Shown here in pieces: positions 1 through 7,345 of a DNA stretch of 20,835 bases (within the stretch, counting starts at the first letter, position 1; every line of letters begins with the position of its first letter). The translations under genes were made by a program, and so were the position numbers. The notes beneath the pieces were generated by a model. That model worked only from the letters and a program-made list of their open reading frames with translations. It was not told the DNA's origin and searched no databases. The DNA lies in IMG/VR virus record IMGVR_UViG_3300010354_000844, positions 1 through 20,835 of that record. The stretch is one strand, 5' to 3'. This DNA is from a virus.

Positions 1-458
1 CGAGAATGGATAGGTTCAATAATACGGTTCTTATAGTTGCACGTCAGGATAAACCTGCACGTCTGAGCAAACTCTTCAATAGCTCCACGAAGGGCTGGCT
101 GAATGCTTTGGGCGTTAGAGTAGTCAAACTCGTCCAAAATAACAATTTTCTGCTTGGCTCCTTCTGACAGAGACACTGTGCTGGCAAACTGCCGGATCTT
201 GGTTCGTAGAGTATCAATATTACCGTCTTCAGAACAGTTGATCAGAATGTAGTCTGCACCCAGTTGAGTACACAGAGCCTTGGCCACTGTGGTTTTGCCC
301 ATACCCGGCTTACCTGCTAGAAGCAAATTAGGGCACTCTCCAGACTCAACAATGGCTTCAAAGGTGGCTTTAAGATCCTTGGGAAGCACACAGTTCTGAA
401 TGATAGCTGGTCGATACTTCTCTACAAGAAGTCCGATACTGTCGTTTGCTGTTAACAT
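1..458 (-). CDS. gp44: Sliding-clamp loader ATPase large subunit (T4 gp44-like), 3' end cut off by the window
   Basis: This gene encodes the AAA+ ATPase subunit of the clamp loader, which with gp62 opens the gp45 ring and places it on primer-template DNA. I translated it by hand because it has no stop inside the window; 152 codons are present. The start is ATG at 458-456, one base after the gp45 stop, with AAGG in the end of gp45 as a likely ribosome site. The Walker A motif GKPGMGKT is at residues 49-56, the Walker B box VILDEFDY at about 106-113 (DEFD, as I recall for T4 gp44), and a sensor-1 like TCNY at 139-142. The N-terminal EKYRP stretch (13-17) is typical of RFC/gp44 loaders. Position next to gp45 fits T4. 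The C-terminal lid and collar lie outside the window. Confidence 0.95.
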   Translation of the reverse strand, partial: MLTANDSIGLLVEKYRPAIIQNCVLPKDLKATFEAIVESGECPNLLLAGKPGMGKTTVAKALCTQLGADYILINCSEDGNIDTLRTKIRQFASTVSLSEGAKQKIVILDEFDYSNAQSIQPALRGAIEEFAQTCRFILTCNYKNRIIEPIHS

Positions 459-459
459 A

Positions 460-1146
460 TTATGCCTTATAGGTGCTGCTAGCATCCATAGCTACCCAAT
501 AGGTAAGAGGACGACTAGCATGGGTAAACTGTCCAATAACACTCTTGGACAGGGCTACATGGTAGTCACCGTCCAGCATTTTCATGTTTTCCATCTTGAA
601 GTTAAATGAAAAGTCTGCACCTTCGGGATTTTCACCAACCTCTAAAGAAAACACGTTACACGTAGGATCCTTGAGATCACGAACAATAGCCAGAACGGTA
701 TCGTTCATGGAAACAAACGAAAGATCTGGATTGCCAAGGACTGCGGCTGCTCGCTGTAGTTCTTTGAAGTCGTCTGCGGTGAGATCAAACTCTACCACAG
801 CATCAACCTTCTTGATGCTCTTTGTGGGATACGATAGAAGCTTAGGATCAGAGTAGTAATACTTTACTGTGGATCCACGAGCACCGGTAATGGTCATGTG
901 CTTGTCTCCAAATGCCATTTCTGGATCTTGGAACAGCGAAATTACACCCAGCAGCTTGTTAAGATCCCAGATACCAAATTCAGTATCAAACGTCTCGTCT
1001 ACTTCCACCTCTGCCATAATGTTCTTAGTGGGAGACATGGTTACCAGCTTAGATCCGGGCTTTACGTACAGATTAGAGTTAATACCACTGAAGTTCTTAA
1101 GAATATTCAGGGTGTCCTTAGAAATTGTTGTTGTCGCTTTAGTCAT
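460..1146 (-). CDS. gp45: DNA polymerase sliding clamp (T4 gp45-like)
   Basis: The 228-residue product has the same length as T4 gp45, the trimeric ring that tethers the replicative polymerase to DNA and also acts as the mobile activator of late transcription with gp55. Resemblance to T4 runs along the chain: SKDTLNILKNFSGINS near the N-terminus, IWDLNKLLGVISLF around residue 60, the FNFKMENMKML segment near 190, and a C-terminal YWVAMDASST. Clamps have no catalytic residues. An AAAGGA ribosome site lies about nine bases before the ATG. The stop is one base from the start of gp44, so the two are translationally linked. G+C content looks higher than in the genes upstream, as expected for an abundant protein. 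Confidence 0.96.
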   Translation of the reverse strand: MTKATTTISKDTLNILKNFSGINSNLYVKPGSKLVTMSPTKNIMAEVEVDETFDTEFGIWDLNKLLGVISLFQDPEMAFGDKHMTITGARGSTVKYYYSDPKLLSYPTKSIKKVDAVVEFDLTADDFKELQRAAAVLGNPDLSFVSMNDTVLAIVRDLKDPTCNVFSLEVGENPEGADFSFNFKMENMKMLDGDYHVALSKSVIGQFTHASRPLTYWVAMDASSTYKA

Positions 1147-1160
1147 AATATAAAAATCCT

Positions 1161-1346
1161 TTATTTGTTAAATCGTTCAAAGTTTTCAAAGTCTTCGCCA
1201 TCAGATGTATAACCATGCCGTAAATCATTCAGCCAACCTTGTTGATTTGGTTTTCGGCCACGCTTTTTCTTTCGTCGTGCAGCGGCTTCTTTTTGTTCTC
1301 TTTTCCAACGCTCGTATTCCGATTCAGGTTCTGGAGTATACATCAA
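1161..1346 (-). CDS. Small charged protein of unknown function (61 aa)
   Basis: I do not recognise this protein. It is 61 residues with three parts: an acidic start, a very basic middle (KKKKRGRKP around residues 26-33, preceded by a KREQKEAAARR helix), and an acidic, aromatic C-terminus ending DFENFERFNK. Its ATG overlaps the rnh stop by four bases (ATGA type), and its stop lies 14 bases before gp45, so it sits tightly inside an operon and is very likely translated. In T4 the region after rnh holds dsbA and the late co-activator gene 33. A gp33-like or DNA-binding role is possible by position, but I see no sequence match that supports it. Confidence 0.7.
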   Translation of the reverse strand: MMYTPEPESEYERWKREQKEAAARRKKKRGRKPNQQGWLNDLRHGYTSDGEDFENFERFNK

Positions 1347-2179
1347 AATTCCTCTAAATGTGGCATAAGGCTCTTCAATTTATGATCAATAAAATATTGA
1401 AGCAGCTTATCTCTGCCCTTTCCTTTCTGCGATTCGTAGATTTCTAAAATATGATCTTGTAAATCTTGTGGTACATTACTCATATCAATCAGTGTGCTAT
1501 TTCTAATATATTTAGGATTTTGATAAAACAAAGACGATTCTGCATCAGTTTTAATTTGAGCAATACGTTTTTGTGTCATTGGCGTTTGTCGCTTACCATC
1601 TTGTACAAAAGTGTCATCATCACTAAGAATATTAGGAATTCCGTCACTAGAATCACCACCTATAATGTGTTCAAAAAGAACTTCACGAGGATTAGAACAC
1701 ACAAGGTATTTATCTGTAGTAGGACTGTATTGTTCTACATTTGAAAAAATTTGAAGTTGTTGAAAATCCTTATCGTTAGAAACAATAAGAATTTTTTCAT
1801 TTTGATGATATGTTTTACAGAGTGTGTAAATAACATCATCAGCCTCTGCGCCCTGTAAGCGAATACTGGGATATGGAAATACTGTCTTAATTTCTTCTCT
1901 TATTAGATCTAAAACTTCAAATACAGCTCTCCACTCGTCTTTTTTTGCTTCTTGTTGCTTTTTACGATTAGCTTTATAATATGGAAAATATTGTTTACGC
2001 CAATAATTATTGCCATCATTACAAAGAATCATATCTCCATACTGTCTAAACTTTGTGCGGTATTTACGATATGTGTTTAAAACCGTATGGCGAATATAAT
2101 CCTCGTTTAGAGGTTCGCCATCATTTGCTGCTTGAAATATGTTTGCCAGAATAATCTGGTTGTTGTCAATAAGTAACAT
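1343..2179 (-). CDS. rnh: RNase H / 5'-3' exonuclease (T4 Rnh-like, FEN family)
   Basis: This enzyme removes RNA primers and adjacent DNA from lagging-strand fragments. The 278-residue product (T4 Rnh is about 305) has the metal-binding acidic residues of the FEN/5'-nuclease family: D5 in LLIDNN, D55 in ILCNDG, the E112-A-D114-D115 cluster in GAEADDV, D136 and D138 in SNDKDF, and D176/D179 in GGDSSDG. The YWRKQYFPYYKANRKK stretch (59-74) matches the arch-region motif of T4 Rnh (WRRDFAYYYKKNR). The ATG at 2179 has no Shine-Dalgarno sequence, and a sigma70-like promoter ends six bases upstream, suggesting a leaderless transcript. The gene heads the clamp and clamp-loader operon. Confidence 0.93.
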   Translation of the reverse strand: MLLIDNNQIILANIFQAANDGEPLNEDYIRHTVLNTYRKYRTKFRQYGDMILCNDGNNYWRKQYFPYYKANRKKQQEAKKDEWRAVFEVLDLIREEIKTVFPYPSIRLQGAEADDVIYTLCKTYHQNEKILIVSNDKDFQQLQIFSNVEQYSPTTDKYLVCSNPREVLFEHIIGGDSSDGIPNILSDDDTFVQDGKRQTPMTQKRIAQIKTDAESSLFYQNPKYIRNSTLIDMSNVPQDLQDHILEIYESQKGKGRDKLLQYFIDHKLKSLMPHLEEF

Positions 2180-2185
2180 ATGTTA

Positions 2186-2213
2186 ATTATATCATACAAA
2201 GAAGAAAAGTCAA
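2186..2213 (-). promoter_or_regulatory. Sigma70-type promoter upstream of rnh
   Basis: On the minus strand there is a -35 box TTGACT (2213-2208), a 16-base spacer, and a perfect -10 box TATAAT (2191-2186). The -10 is extended by TG one base upstream (2194-2193). The -35 overlaps the stop codon of the gene before it. Six bases separate TATAAT from the rnh ATG, so the expected transcription start is at or next to the A of the ATG. Promoter calling is by consensus match only. Confidence 0.7.
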
Positions 2214-2530
2214 AATAATTCTACCCATTGTTCAGAATTTGTATCTTTAATGTATTTGTATAATTTTCCAGTATTAGGATTAAACCATTCGTCGCCCTGT
2301 AATACACGAGATGGTGGAACAGTAGAACTAAAAAATGACACAGTAGAAGAGGTTCTGTCACCTATAAGTGGTTTCCAACCAGAATTTGTATGTTCTGGAG
2401 ACAAACACAGTGCTGGATCTCTATCAGCGTAATATGCTTCTCCGTTTTTATAAACAATATCTCCTTTAAGATATTGAATACATTTTCCTGTTTCATCGGT
2501 TACTTTAAATATTCTCGGACCATTAGCCAT
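2210..2530 (-). CDS. Small protein with a tail-fibre-like GD.W-N..TG.LY motif, function unknown (106 aa)
   Basis: I cannot name this gene. The 106-residue product has no signal peptide or membrane segment. Its C-terminal third (about 79-104) carries the pattern GDEWFNPNTGKLYKY...SEQWVEL. From memory, this pattern recurs in phage virion structural and tail-fibre proteins and in small phage hypotheticals as a short beta-rich module. A less clear GD-V-Y-NG repeat of the same kind lies near residues 23-35. The ATG follows AAGGAT by eight bases and overlaps the end of the preceding 246-codon gene by eight bases. A virion-like module inside the recombination gene cluster is unexpected. A structural role is an inference. 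Confidence 0.75.
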   Translation of the reverse strand: MANGPRIFKVTDETGKCIQYLKGDIVYKNGEAYYADRDPALCLSPEHTNSGWKPLIGDRTSSTVSFFSSTVPPSRVLQGDEWFNPNTGKLYKYIKDTNSEQWVELF

Positions 2531-3263
2531 TTAAAATATCCTTAAATTCTTCTAAAGTAGTTATCATTTGTTTAATCTTGCGTTTTCCAAGAAAAGAAAA
2601 TCCTTCTTTAAGGTCTACGTCTTGTCCTTTATATGCAGTTTTTAGTTCTTTAATATGGGGATCTAACACTTTTGCTAGACGTTTGTAGTGAACAGGTTTA
2701 ATACCTTCACCACGAAGCCACTCTGTGTGATCTACATTTTTTAATCCATCACGAATAGCAAGATGGTAAAAATGGTCAACACGACCTTCAATTACTGCCA
2801 TATATTCTATACTTTTCTTTAGAATGCGTTCTTGGACATTAACTTTTTCTTTGTTAGGATCTTCAACTTTAGCCGGACGAACCAAACCCTGATGAATAAT
2901 CTGATCTATATTTTTCTTGATCATATCCAAAGTTTCTGGGCGAAGTTTTCCTCCAAGATTCATAATTCTGCAGCGACTACCAATATACATAAACTCCATA
3001 CAATTAATATCACATGCTGCAGCAGCTTTAATATCTTTCTTGGAATATTCATTTTTCATCATCCAGTCAATAACCCAAGGCTTACACATATTATTATCAC
3101 ACGAATAACTGTACCAATTAATCGCCTTTAAAATCTTAGTATCGTATTCTTCTGGAGTTAGTACGTCTGTATCTTTCCATACAGGCTCGCTGCCCATAAT
3201 TAAAGAATCTACAGAATCTCCTCTTCCAATTCGTCGTGATACTTTTTTCTTTTTCTTTTTCAT
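2523..3263 (-). CDS. Conserved T4-like marine phage protein of unknown function (246 aa)
   Basis: The product is 246 residues. It starts with a run of lysines (MKKKKKKVSRRIGRG) and continues with a mostly helical soluble domain. It has several cysteines (CDNNMCKPW near 54-62, CDINCMEF near 84-91), but they do not form an obvious zinc-binding set. The C-terminal part, around HIKELKTAYKGQDVDLKEGFSFL, resembles from memory an uncharacterised protein found near gp46 in cyanophage genomes; I could not check this. The ATG overlaps the gp46 stop by four bases, with AGGATT as the ribosome site, so it is co-translated with gp46. A role in recombination or replication is plausible from context only. 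Confidence 0.8.
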   Translation of the reverse strand: MKKKKKKVSRRIGRGDSVDSLIMGSEPVWKDTDVLTPEEYDTKILKAINWYSYSCDNNMCKPWVIDWMMKNEYSKKDIKAAAACDINCMEFMYIGSRCRIMNLGGKLRPETLDMIKKNIDQIIHQGLVRPAKVEDPNKEKVNVQERILKKSIEYMAVIEGRVDHFYHLAIRDGLKNVDHTEWLRGEGIKPVHYKRLAKVLDPHIKELKTAYKGQDVDLKEGFSFLGKRKIKQMITTLEEFKDILNG

Positions 3264-4984
3264 ACAATCCTACTAAAGTTCTTTTTCTTATCTAGTTGTA
3301 TAACGTGATTAAATCTATCTAGTAATTGATCAGTTTTGTGGCTGATCACAAACACATTGGCTCGGGTGCCAAAACTAGATAGAAGCTTCATCAGCTCATC
3401 CACTCCACCACTGTCCAAACTGGAGTCAAATACTTCGTCCAGAATAAGCAGATTAGTATTGACACTGTTCTTCAACTTTGCGATTTCTCGCCATGTCAGA
3501 AGCAGTGCCAGATCGATTCTCATCTTTTCGCCTTCGCTAAATGATTCGTAGCAGAACTCATCACGATGACGACTTTTAATTACTTCATTAAACTCCTCAT
3601 CTAGATGAAAATTTGCATAGAAGTCCATACTATTAAGATACTTGTTTACGTACTTGTTAATAAGTGGAATATAATATTTTATAATCTTGGCTTTAATACC
3701 ATTGTCTTTAAACAAGAATACCAGTTTATCATATGAACGAAGTGTGTCTAAGATCTTTTGTTTCTTTTCTAAGAGTTTTCCTTGTTTGCTCAATAGGTCT
3801 GAAAGCCGGTCTTGTGCTTCTTGAATTTTTGATTGTGAGTCTGTGGTTTCAACTACTGCTAATACTTCTTTGTCTAGTTTTTCGTTTAGTTTAACCAGAG
3901 ATTCTACCGTTTGTTGTTTAGCAGAAACTTTGATAATCAAATCGTTAAGTTTATTCTGAACAGACGTAATTTTGTTCAGATTATTTTTAGACATATTTAT
4001 TGCTTCTTTTATGCGCTCCAACGAGCGATTGTGTTCTTTGGCCTTCTCAGACTTCTCGGTAATGACTGTCTCTTTGTGTTCTTTACTGATGGTTTGCTTA
4101 CAAGTTGGACAACTGTGGTTTTTTTGGAAGAACTGGATATCTTCTTGTACGCTTTCAATGGTGCTTTCGAGCTTGAAAAGGACAATTTGCTGTTTCTTAA
4201 GTTCCGCATTAATCTGGTCTCCTGGTTCTATTTCTATTTCCAGTTCTTTCATTGCTTTCTGGAGTGTTTTAATTTCTTTGGAAATATTTTTGATTGTGTC
4301 TGTATTTTCTTCTAGAGTACGTTTACGATCTGCCATACGATCCGACGTATTTTGCTGGTACGATTCTAATACCTCTTTGGTTGCACTAATCTTTTCATTT
4401 ACTAAAATTAGATCAGAATCTACTGCTTGTAGATTGCCTTTACTAGCACCAATCTTAGTTTTTAATATGCTATTCATCTCAGAAAAAATACCAATATCTA
4501 AGATATTTTCAATTACAGTACGACGATCTGCTGGTGTTAGCTGCATGAACGGAATAAAAGAAGATGAACCTAGTACGACAACCTGTGAAAATGTTTTATG
4601 ATTCATTCCCACAATCTGCTCTTCTAAAATATTTTGGTAGTCTTTGCTTTTAGCGTCTTCATTTAAAAGTTCGCCATCTTTGTATATCTTAAATACTTTG
4701 GGAGCTAAACCACGAACAACTTTATATTCGGTTTTTCCTATAGTAAATTCTAGTTCTACTACGCAGTTCTTTTTATTGATGCTATTTACTAGTTGTGGAA
4801 TATTCATATTCCGAAACGGCTTTCCAAATAACGCAAAGCTAATAGAATCAAGAAACGCAAACGATTTACCGTTTCCATTAGAACCACAAACTAATGTGGT
4901 TGCATTCTTTCCTAGTTGGATTTCGGTAAATGTATTACCAAAAGATCCAAAGTTTTTAAATCGTACAACTTTAAATGTTATCAA
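3260..4984 (-). CDS. gp46: Recombination exonuclease ATPase subunit (T4 gp46-like, Rad50/SbcC family)
   Basis: gp46 is the SMC-like ATPase that works with gp47 to resect DNA ends for recombination-dependent replication. The 574-residue product (T4 gp46 is about 560) has Walker A GSNGNGKS at 34-41, a long coiled coil from about 185 to 415 interrupted by a zinc hook C292-P-T-C295, the ABC signature FSEGEKMR at 482-489, Walker B LLILDEVFDSSLD at about 512-524, and the H-loop SHK at 548-550. The likely start is TTG at 4984, which overlaps the gp47 TGA as TTGA, with GGAG upstream; no in-frame ATG lies near. This is a rare start codon and suggests translational coupling with gp47. Confidence 0.96.
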   Translation of the reverse strand: MITFKVVRFKNFGSFGNTFTEIQLGKNATTLVCGSNGNGKSFAFLDSISFALFGKPFRNMNIPQLVNSINKKNCVVELEFTIGKTEYKVVRGLAPKVFKIYKDGELLNEDAKSKDYQNILEEQIVGMNHKTFSQVVVLGSSSFIPFMQLTPADRRTVIENILDIGIFSEMNSILKTKIGASKGNLQAVDSDLILVNEKISATKEVLESYQQNTSDRMADRKRTLEENTDTIKNISKEIKTLQKAMKELEIEIEPGDQINAELKKQQIVLFKLESTIESVQEDIQFFQKNHSCPTCKQTISKEHKETVITEKSEKAKEHNRSLERIKEAINMSKNNLNKITSVQNKLNDLIIKVSAKQQTVESLVKLNEKLDKEVLAVVETTDSQSKIQEAQDRLSDLLSKQGKLLEKKQKILDTLRSYDKLVFLFKDNGIKAKIIKYYIPLINKYVNKYLNSMDFYANFHLDEEFNEVIKSRHRDEFCYESFSEGEKMRIDLALLLTWREIAKLKNSVNTNLLILDEVFDSSLDSGGVDELMKLLSSFGTRANVFVISHKTDQLLDRFNHVIQLDKKKNFSRIV

Positions 4985-6018
4985 TCTAAACTCTCCATAT
5001 AGATTTCACGAACAATATTTTTTAACTCTTCTGCATTGTCCGCTTCCATACCATCTATTTCTTTATTAATAATACTAAGAGTGTCTTCAGATACGTCTAT
5101 ATCTGTTTCTTCTTTAGTTTTATCACTAAGATCTTCAATGATACTTACACTTGCTGGTTCTACAGCATACAGTGAATCTATGAATTGGTCAAATTTTATT
5201 TCACTATTTTTTTCGTAAACTATTACCTTTACGTAAGTTCCTTTATATTTTGACGGATCAAAGTCTTGTATAAGAGTACCGTTTCTCCATTCCACATTAT
5301 AAAACATTTTATTATGGTTGGGAATAAACTGTAGTTCTCGTGTTTCGGTATCTAATACATGAAATCCTTTTATTTCATGGGTATCAATACTAGTCATCTG
5401 ATACTGTGTGCCCAGATAGTGTACATTTCCTTTAGAACTTTTCTTATGGAAATGGCCGGAAAGAACCAGATCAAATTTTTCTAAGAACTTATCGTCCATA
5501 CCTTCGGCAAATTTAACCCCGGGCATAACTTCGTATCCCGACAGTTCTAAATGTCCTGCTAGTATGGTTGCTTTGGTGTCTTGGATCTTTTGCATAAACT
5601 GTTGTTTGTTTTCTTCGTTGATCCACGGAACCATCAGAATAGTTGCACCATTAAAACATACTTCTTGTACATCTTCGTATAGATGAAATGACTGGTGGCA
5701 TTCTGCTAGAACTTCTTTGGGAGAGTTTAGTCTGTTTGTATTCTTATAGAACACATCGTGGTTTCCTAGAATACAGTGTAGCTCTACACCATTAGCATCA
5801 AACCAATCAATAAATCGTTTTTTAGTGTGGTGAAGTGTATTAAAATTAATAAACTTACGACGATCAAACAGATCGCCCAGATGAAGAACTTTAGTAATTC
5901 CGTGTTCTTTAAGATACGGAAAAAACTGTTCTTCAAAAAACTTAAGAAAATGATTTAAGAATAGGGGAGAGTCGCCTCGTGCCCCAAAGTGGGTATCACC
6001 AATAATTGCAATTTTCAT
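4981..6018 (-). CDS. gp47: Recombination endonuclease/exonuclease subunit (T4 gp47-like, Mre11/SbcD family)
   Basis: gp47 is the metallophosphoesterase nuclease partner of gp46. The 345-residue product (T4 gp47 about 339) shows all the usual metal-site motifs in order: GDTHFG (D8, H10), GDLFDRR (D49, with D52), GNHD (N86, H87), GHLELSG (H156) and SGHFHKKS (H189, H191). The C-terminal part is acidic and is probably the region that binds gp46. The ATG overlaps the gp55 stop by four bases, and the stop overlaps the TTG start of gp46 by four bases. The pair is therefore almost certainly made together in a fixed ratio. Confidence 0.96.
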   Translation of the reverse strand: MKIAIIGDTHFGARGDSPLFLNHFLKFFEEQFFPYLKEHGITKVLHLGDLFDRRKFINFNTLHHTKKRFIDWFDANGVELHCILGNHDVFYKNTNRLNSPKEVLAECHQSFHLYEDVQEVCFNGATILMVPWINEENKQQFMQKIQDTKATILAGHLELSGYEVMPGVKFAEGMDDKFLEKFDLVLSGHFHKKSSKGNVHYLGTQYQMTSIDTHEIKGFHVLDTETRELQFIPNHNKMFYNVEWRNGTLIQDFDPSKYKGTYVKVIVYEKNSEIKFDQFIDSLYAVEPASVSIIEDLSDKTKEETDIDVSEDTLSIINKEIDGMEADNAEELKNIVREIYMESLD

Positions 6019-6596
6019 GATTTCTTTTTAGTACGCTTTTTACGTTTCTTTGGTTCATATTTTTCAATATCACGTTCAGAAATTTGAAACAATTCGCTAA
6101 GTGCTTGTCGTGGTGTGTCTTTTTCAAAATAATTTTCTCTAAACCATTTATGTATTGTTCCATCATCCATGTTTTCAGTCATCTTTAATTTTACAAACGC
6201 CTGTTTCTTTTCTCGTTCTATTCGGCGTAAGAATGCATAGTATATTATCTGTGTAAAATAAGAAAAAGGATTTTTAGATTTTCGTGGATTAAAATTGTGA
6301 GCATACATCAAACAATTTTCTATACCATCACCAATCATTTCTTCTTTATACGGATAATTAACAAAGTTAGATTTAGAAGAAAGACGTTCTGCTATTTTAA
6401 GAAAACATGTTCCTATATAATCTGAAACTGGTGGTGGATCATCTCCACTATCTTCGGCTTCACGTATTGCTTTTTTCCATTTGATCATTTCTGCAAGAAA
6501 TTCTTTATTATTAATATAATGATCTTCTTGTAATATTGGTTTTAAATTGTCTTCACTTTTTATCTTTTTAGATTTTTTAGACTTTCCACTTGACAT
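6015..6596 (-). CDS. gp55: Late-transcription sigma factor (T4 gp55-like)
   Basis: gp55 is the small sigma-like protein that lets host RNA polymerase recognise TATAAATA late promoters. The 193-residue product (T4 gp55 is 185) matches T4 over the sigma region-2 like core: YINNKEFLAEMIKWKK (27-42), the EEMIGDGIENC stretch near 85-95, HNFNPRKSKNPFSYFTQIIYYAFLRRI near 100-126, and EREKKQAFVKL just after. Its C-terminus is a lysine/arginine tail (YEPKKRKKRTKKKS). T4 gp55 instead ends with a short hydrophobic motif that binds the gp45 clamp. The N-terminus is also lysine-rich. A ribosome site AGGAAT lies nine bases before the ATG. Late promoters of the expected sequence are present in this window. 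Confidence 0.93.
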   Translation of the reverse strand: MSSGKSKKSKKIKSEDNLKPILQEDHYINNKEFLAEMIKWKKAIREAEDSGDDPPPVSDYIGTCFLKIAERLSSKSNFVNYPYKEEMIGDGIENCLMYAHNFNPRKSKNPFSYFTQIIYYAFLRRIEREKKQAFVKLKMTENMDDGTIHKWFRENYFEKDTPRQALSELFQISERDIEKYEPKKRKKRTKKKS

Positions 6597-6646
6597 GATG
6601 TAAAATTCCTGCTATAATATATTGTCTGGAATAAAGAAGAATTAAG

Positions 6647-7345
6647 TTATTTGTAATCTTCTGAGTTAGGATCTGATGGCCAATCAGTCCAACTGTTTCC
6701 AAGATCCTTTTTATCTTTATCATTACCAGTGTACTTGTCGGGGCTCATGCCTTCGCCATTTTCATTAGTAATTTCATTGATCATCTCACCTAATTCTTTT
6801 CGGTCAAGTAGGCCAGACTTTAGAAGTTGTACGATTACTTCAGGTGAGAATACAAGGTTCATAAACACCATTTTATCACCTTTTTGAGGTTTTGCAAGAT
6901 CTTTTAAGTTAGAATCCATTTCATCGTTTTTCATAGACGAATCGATCATATCCTCAACATGTTTCTTAAAATCGTTGATTAGATCTTCATCCGACATACC
7001 TTCTGATAACGGAGGAAATCCAAAAGGAAATCCAGATTGTTTTTTTGGTTTTTCTGGTTTTGTATCTAATTTTCTTTTTTCTGCCTCGTATAATTTTGAT
7101 GCATTACTAGATGCTGGAATTATAGTATTAATTGATTCTTTTGATAACGCAGCTATTTTAGTGTCTGACAACATTAACCAATCTTTAAGCATAAACACTT
7201 CACGCATACCACCAAACAAATCTTGAGTTACCATAGATTTAAACACCATAGGTCTGTGAATTTTAATTGAACCATCTTTTGATAAACGAACAGCACCTAT
7301 TAAATCTTCACCAGACTTTAATTTAATTATTTTGTAATGTTTCAT
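6647..7345 (-). CDS. Sm/LSm-like N-terminal domain protein, function unknown (232 aa)
   Basis: The first 40 or so residues (YKIIKLKSGEDLIGAV...IHRPM) resemble the Sm1 strand pattern of Sm/Hfq-like beta barrels, where a lysine-x-glycine-glutamate turn is followed by an aliphatic strand. A DWL..S segment (about 55-60) and a hydrophobic strand ending IIPAS (about 75-79) may complete the barrel. The middle is a lysine/proline/glycine/phenylalanine linker (KPEKPKKQSGFPFGFPPL, about 97-114). A mostly helical acidic part follows, with a short hydrophobic segment MVFMNLVFSPEVIVQLL (about 159-175). The start overlaps the uvsW end by 23 bases. From memory, cyanophages carry a comparable gene between uvsW and gp55. 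RNA binding is an inference from the fold guess only. Confidence 0.8.
   Translation of the reverse strand: MKHYKIIKLKSGEDLIGAVRLSKDGSIKIHRPMVFKSMVTQDLFGGMREVFMLKDWLMLSDTKIAALSKESINTIIPASSNASKLYEAEKRKLDTKPEKPKKQSGFPFGFPPLSEGMSDEDLINDFKKHVEDMIDSSMKNDEMDSNLKDLAKPQKGDKMVFMNLVFSPEVIVQLLKSGLLDRKELGEMINEITNENGEGMSPDKYTGNDKDKKDLGNSWTDWPSDPNSEDYK

Noticed and set aside
3972-4601. Long plus-strand open frame opposite gp46
   Set aside because: Antisense of the coiled-coil region, where codon bias keeps the opposite frame open; phenylalanine/serine-rich with no recognisable domain.
6600-6646. Possible promoter before gp55 (TATTAT about 6613-6618)
   Set aside because: No convincing -35 box at 16-18 bases, and gp55 has a normal ribosome site and can be read from the uvsY promoter.
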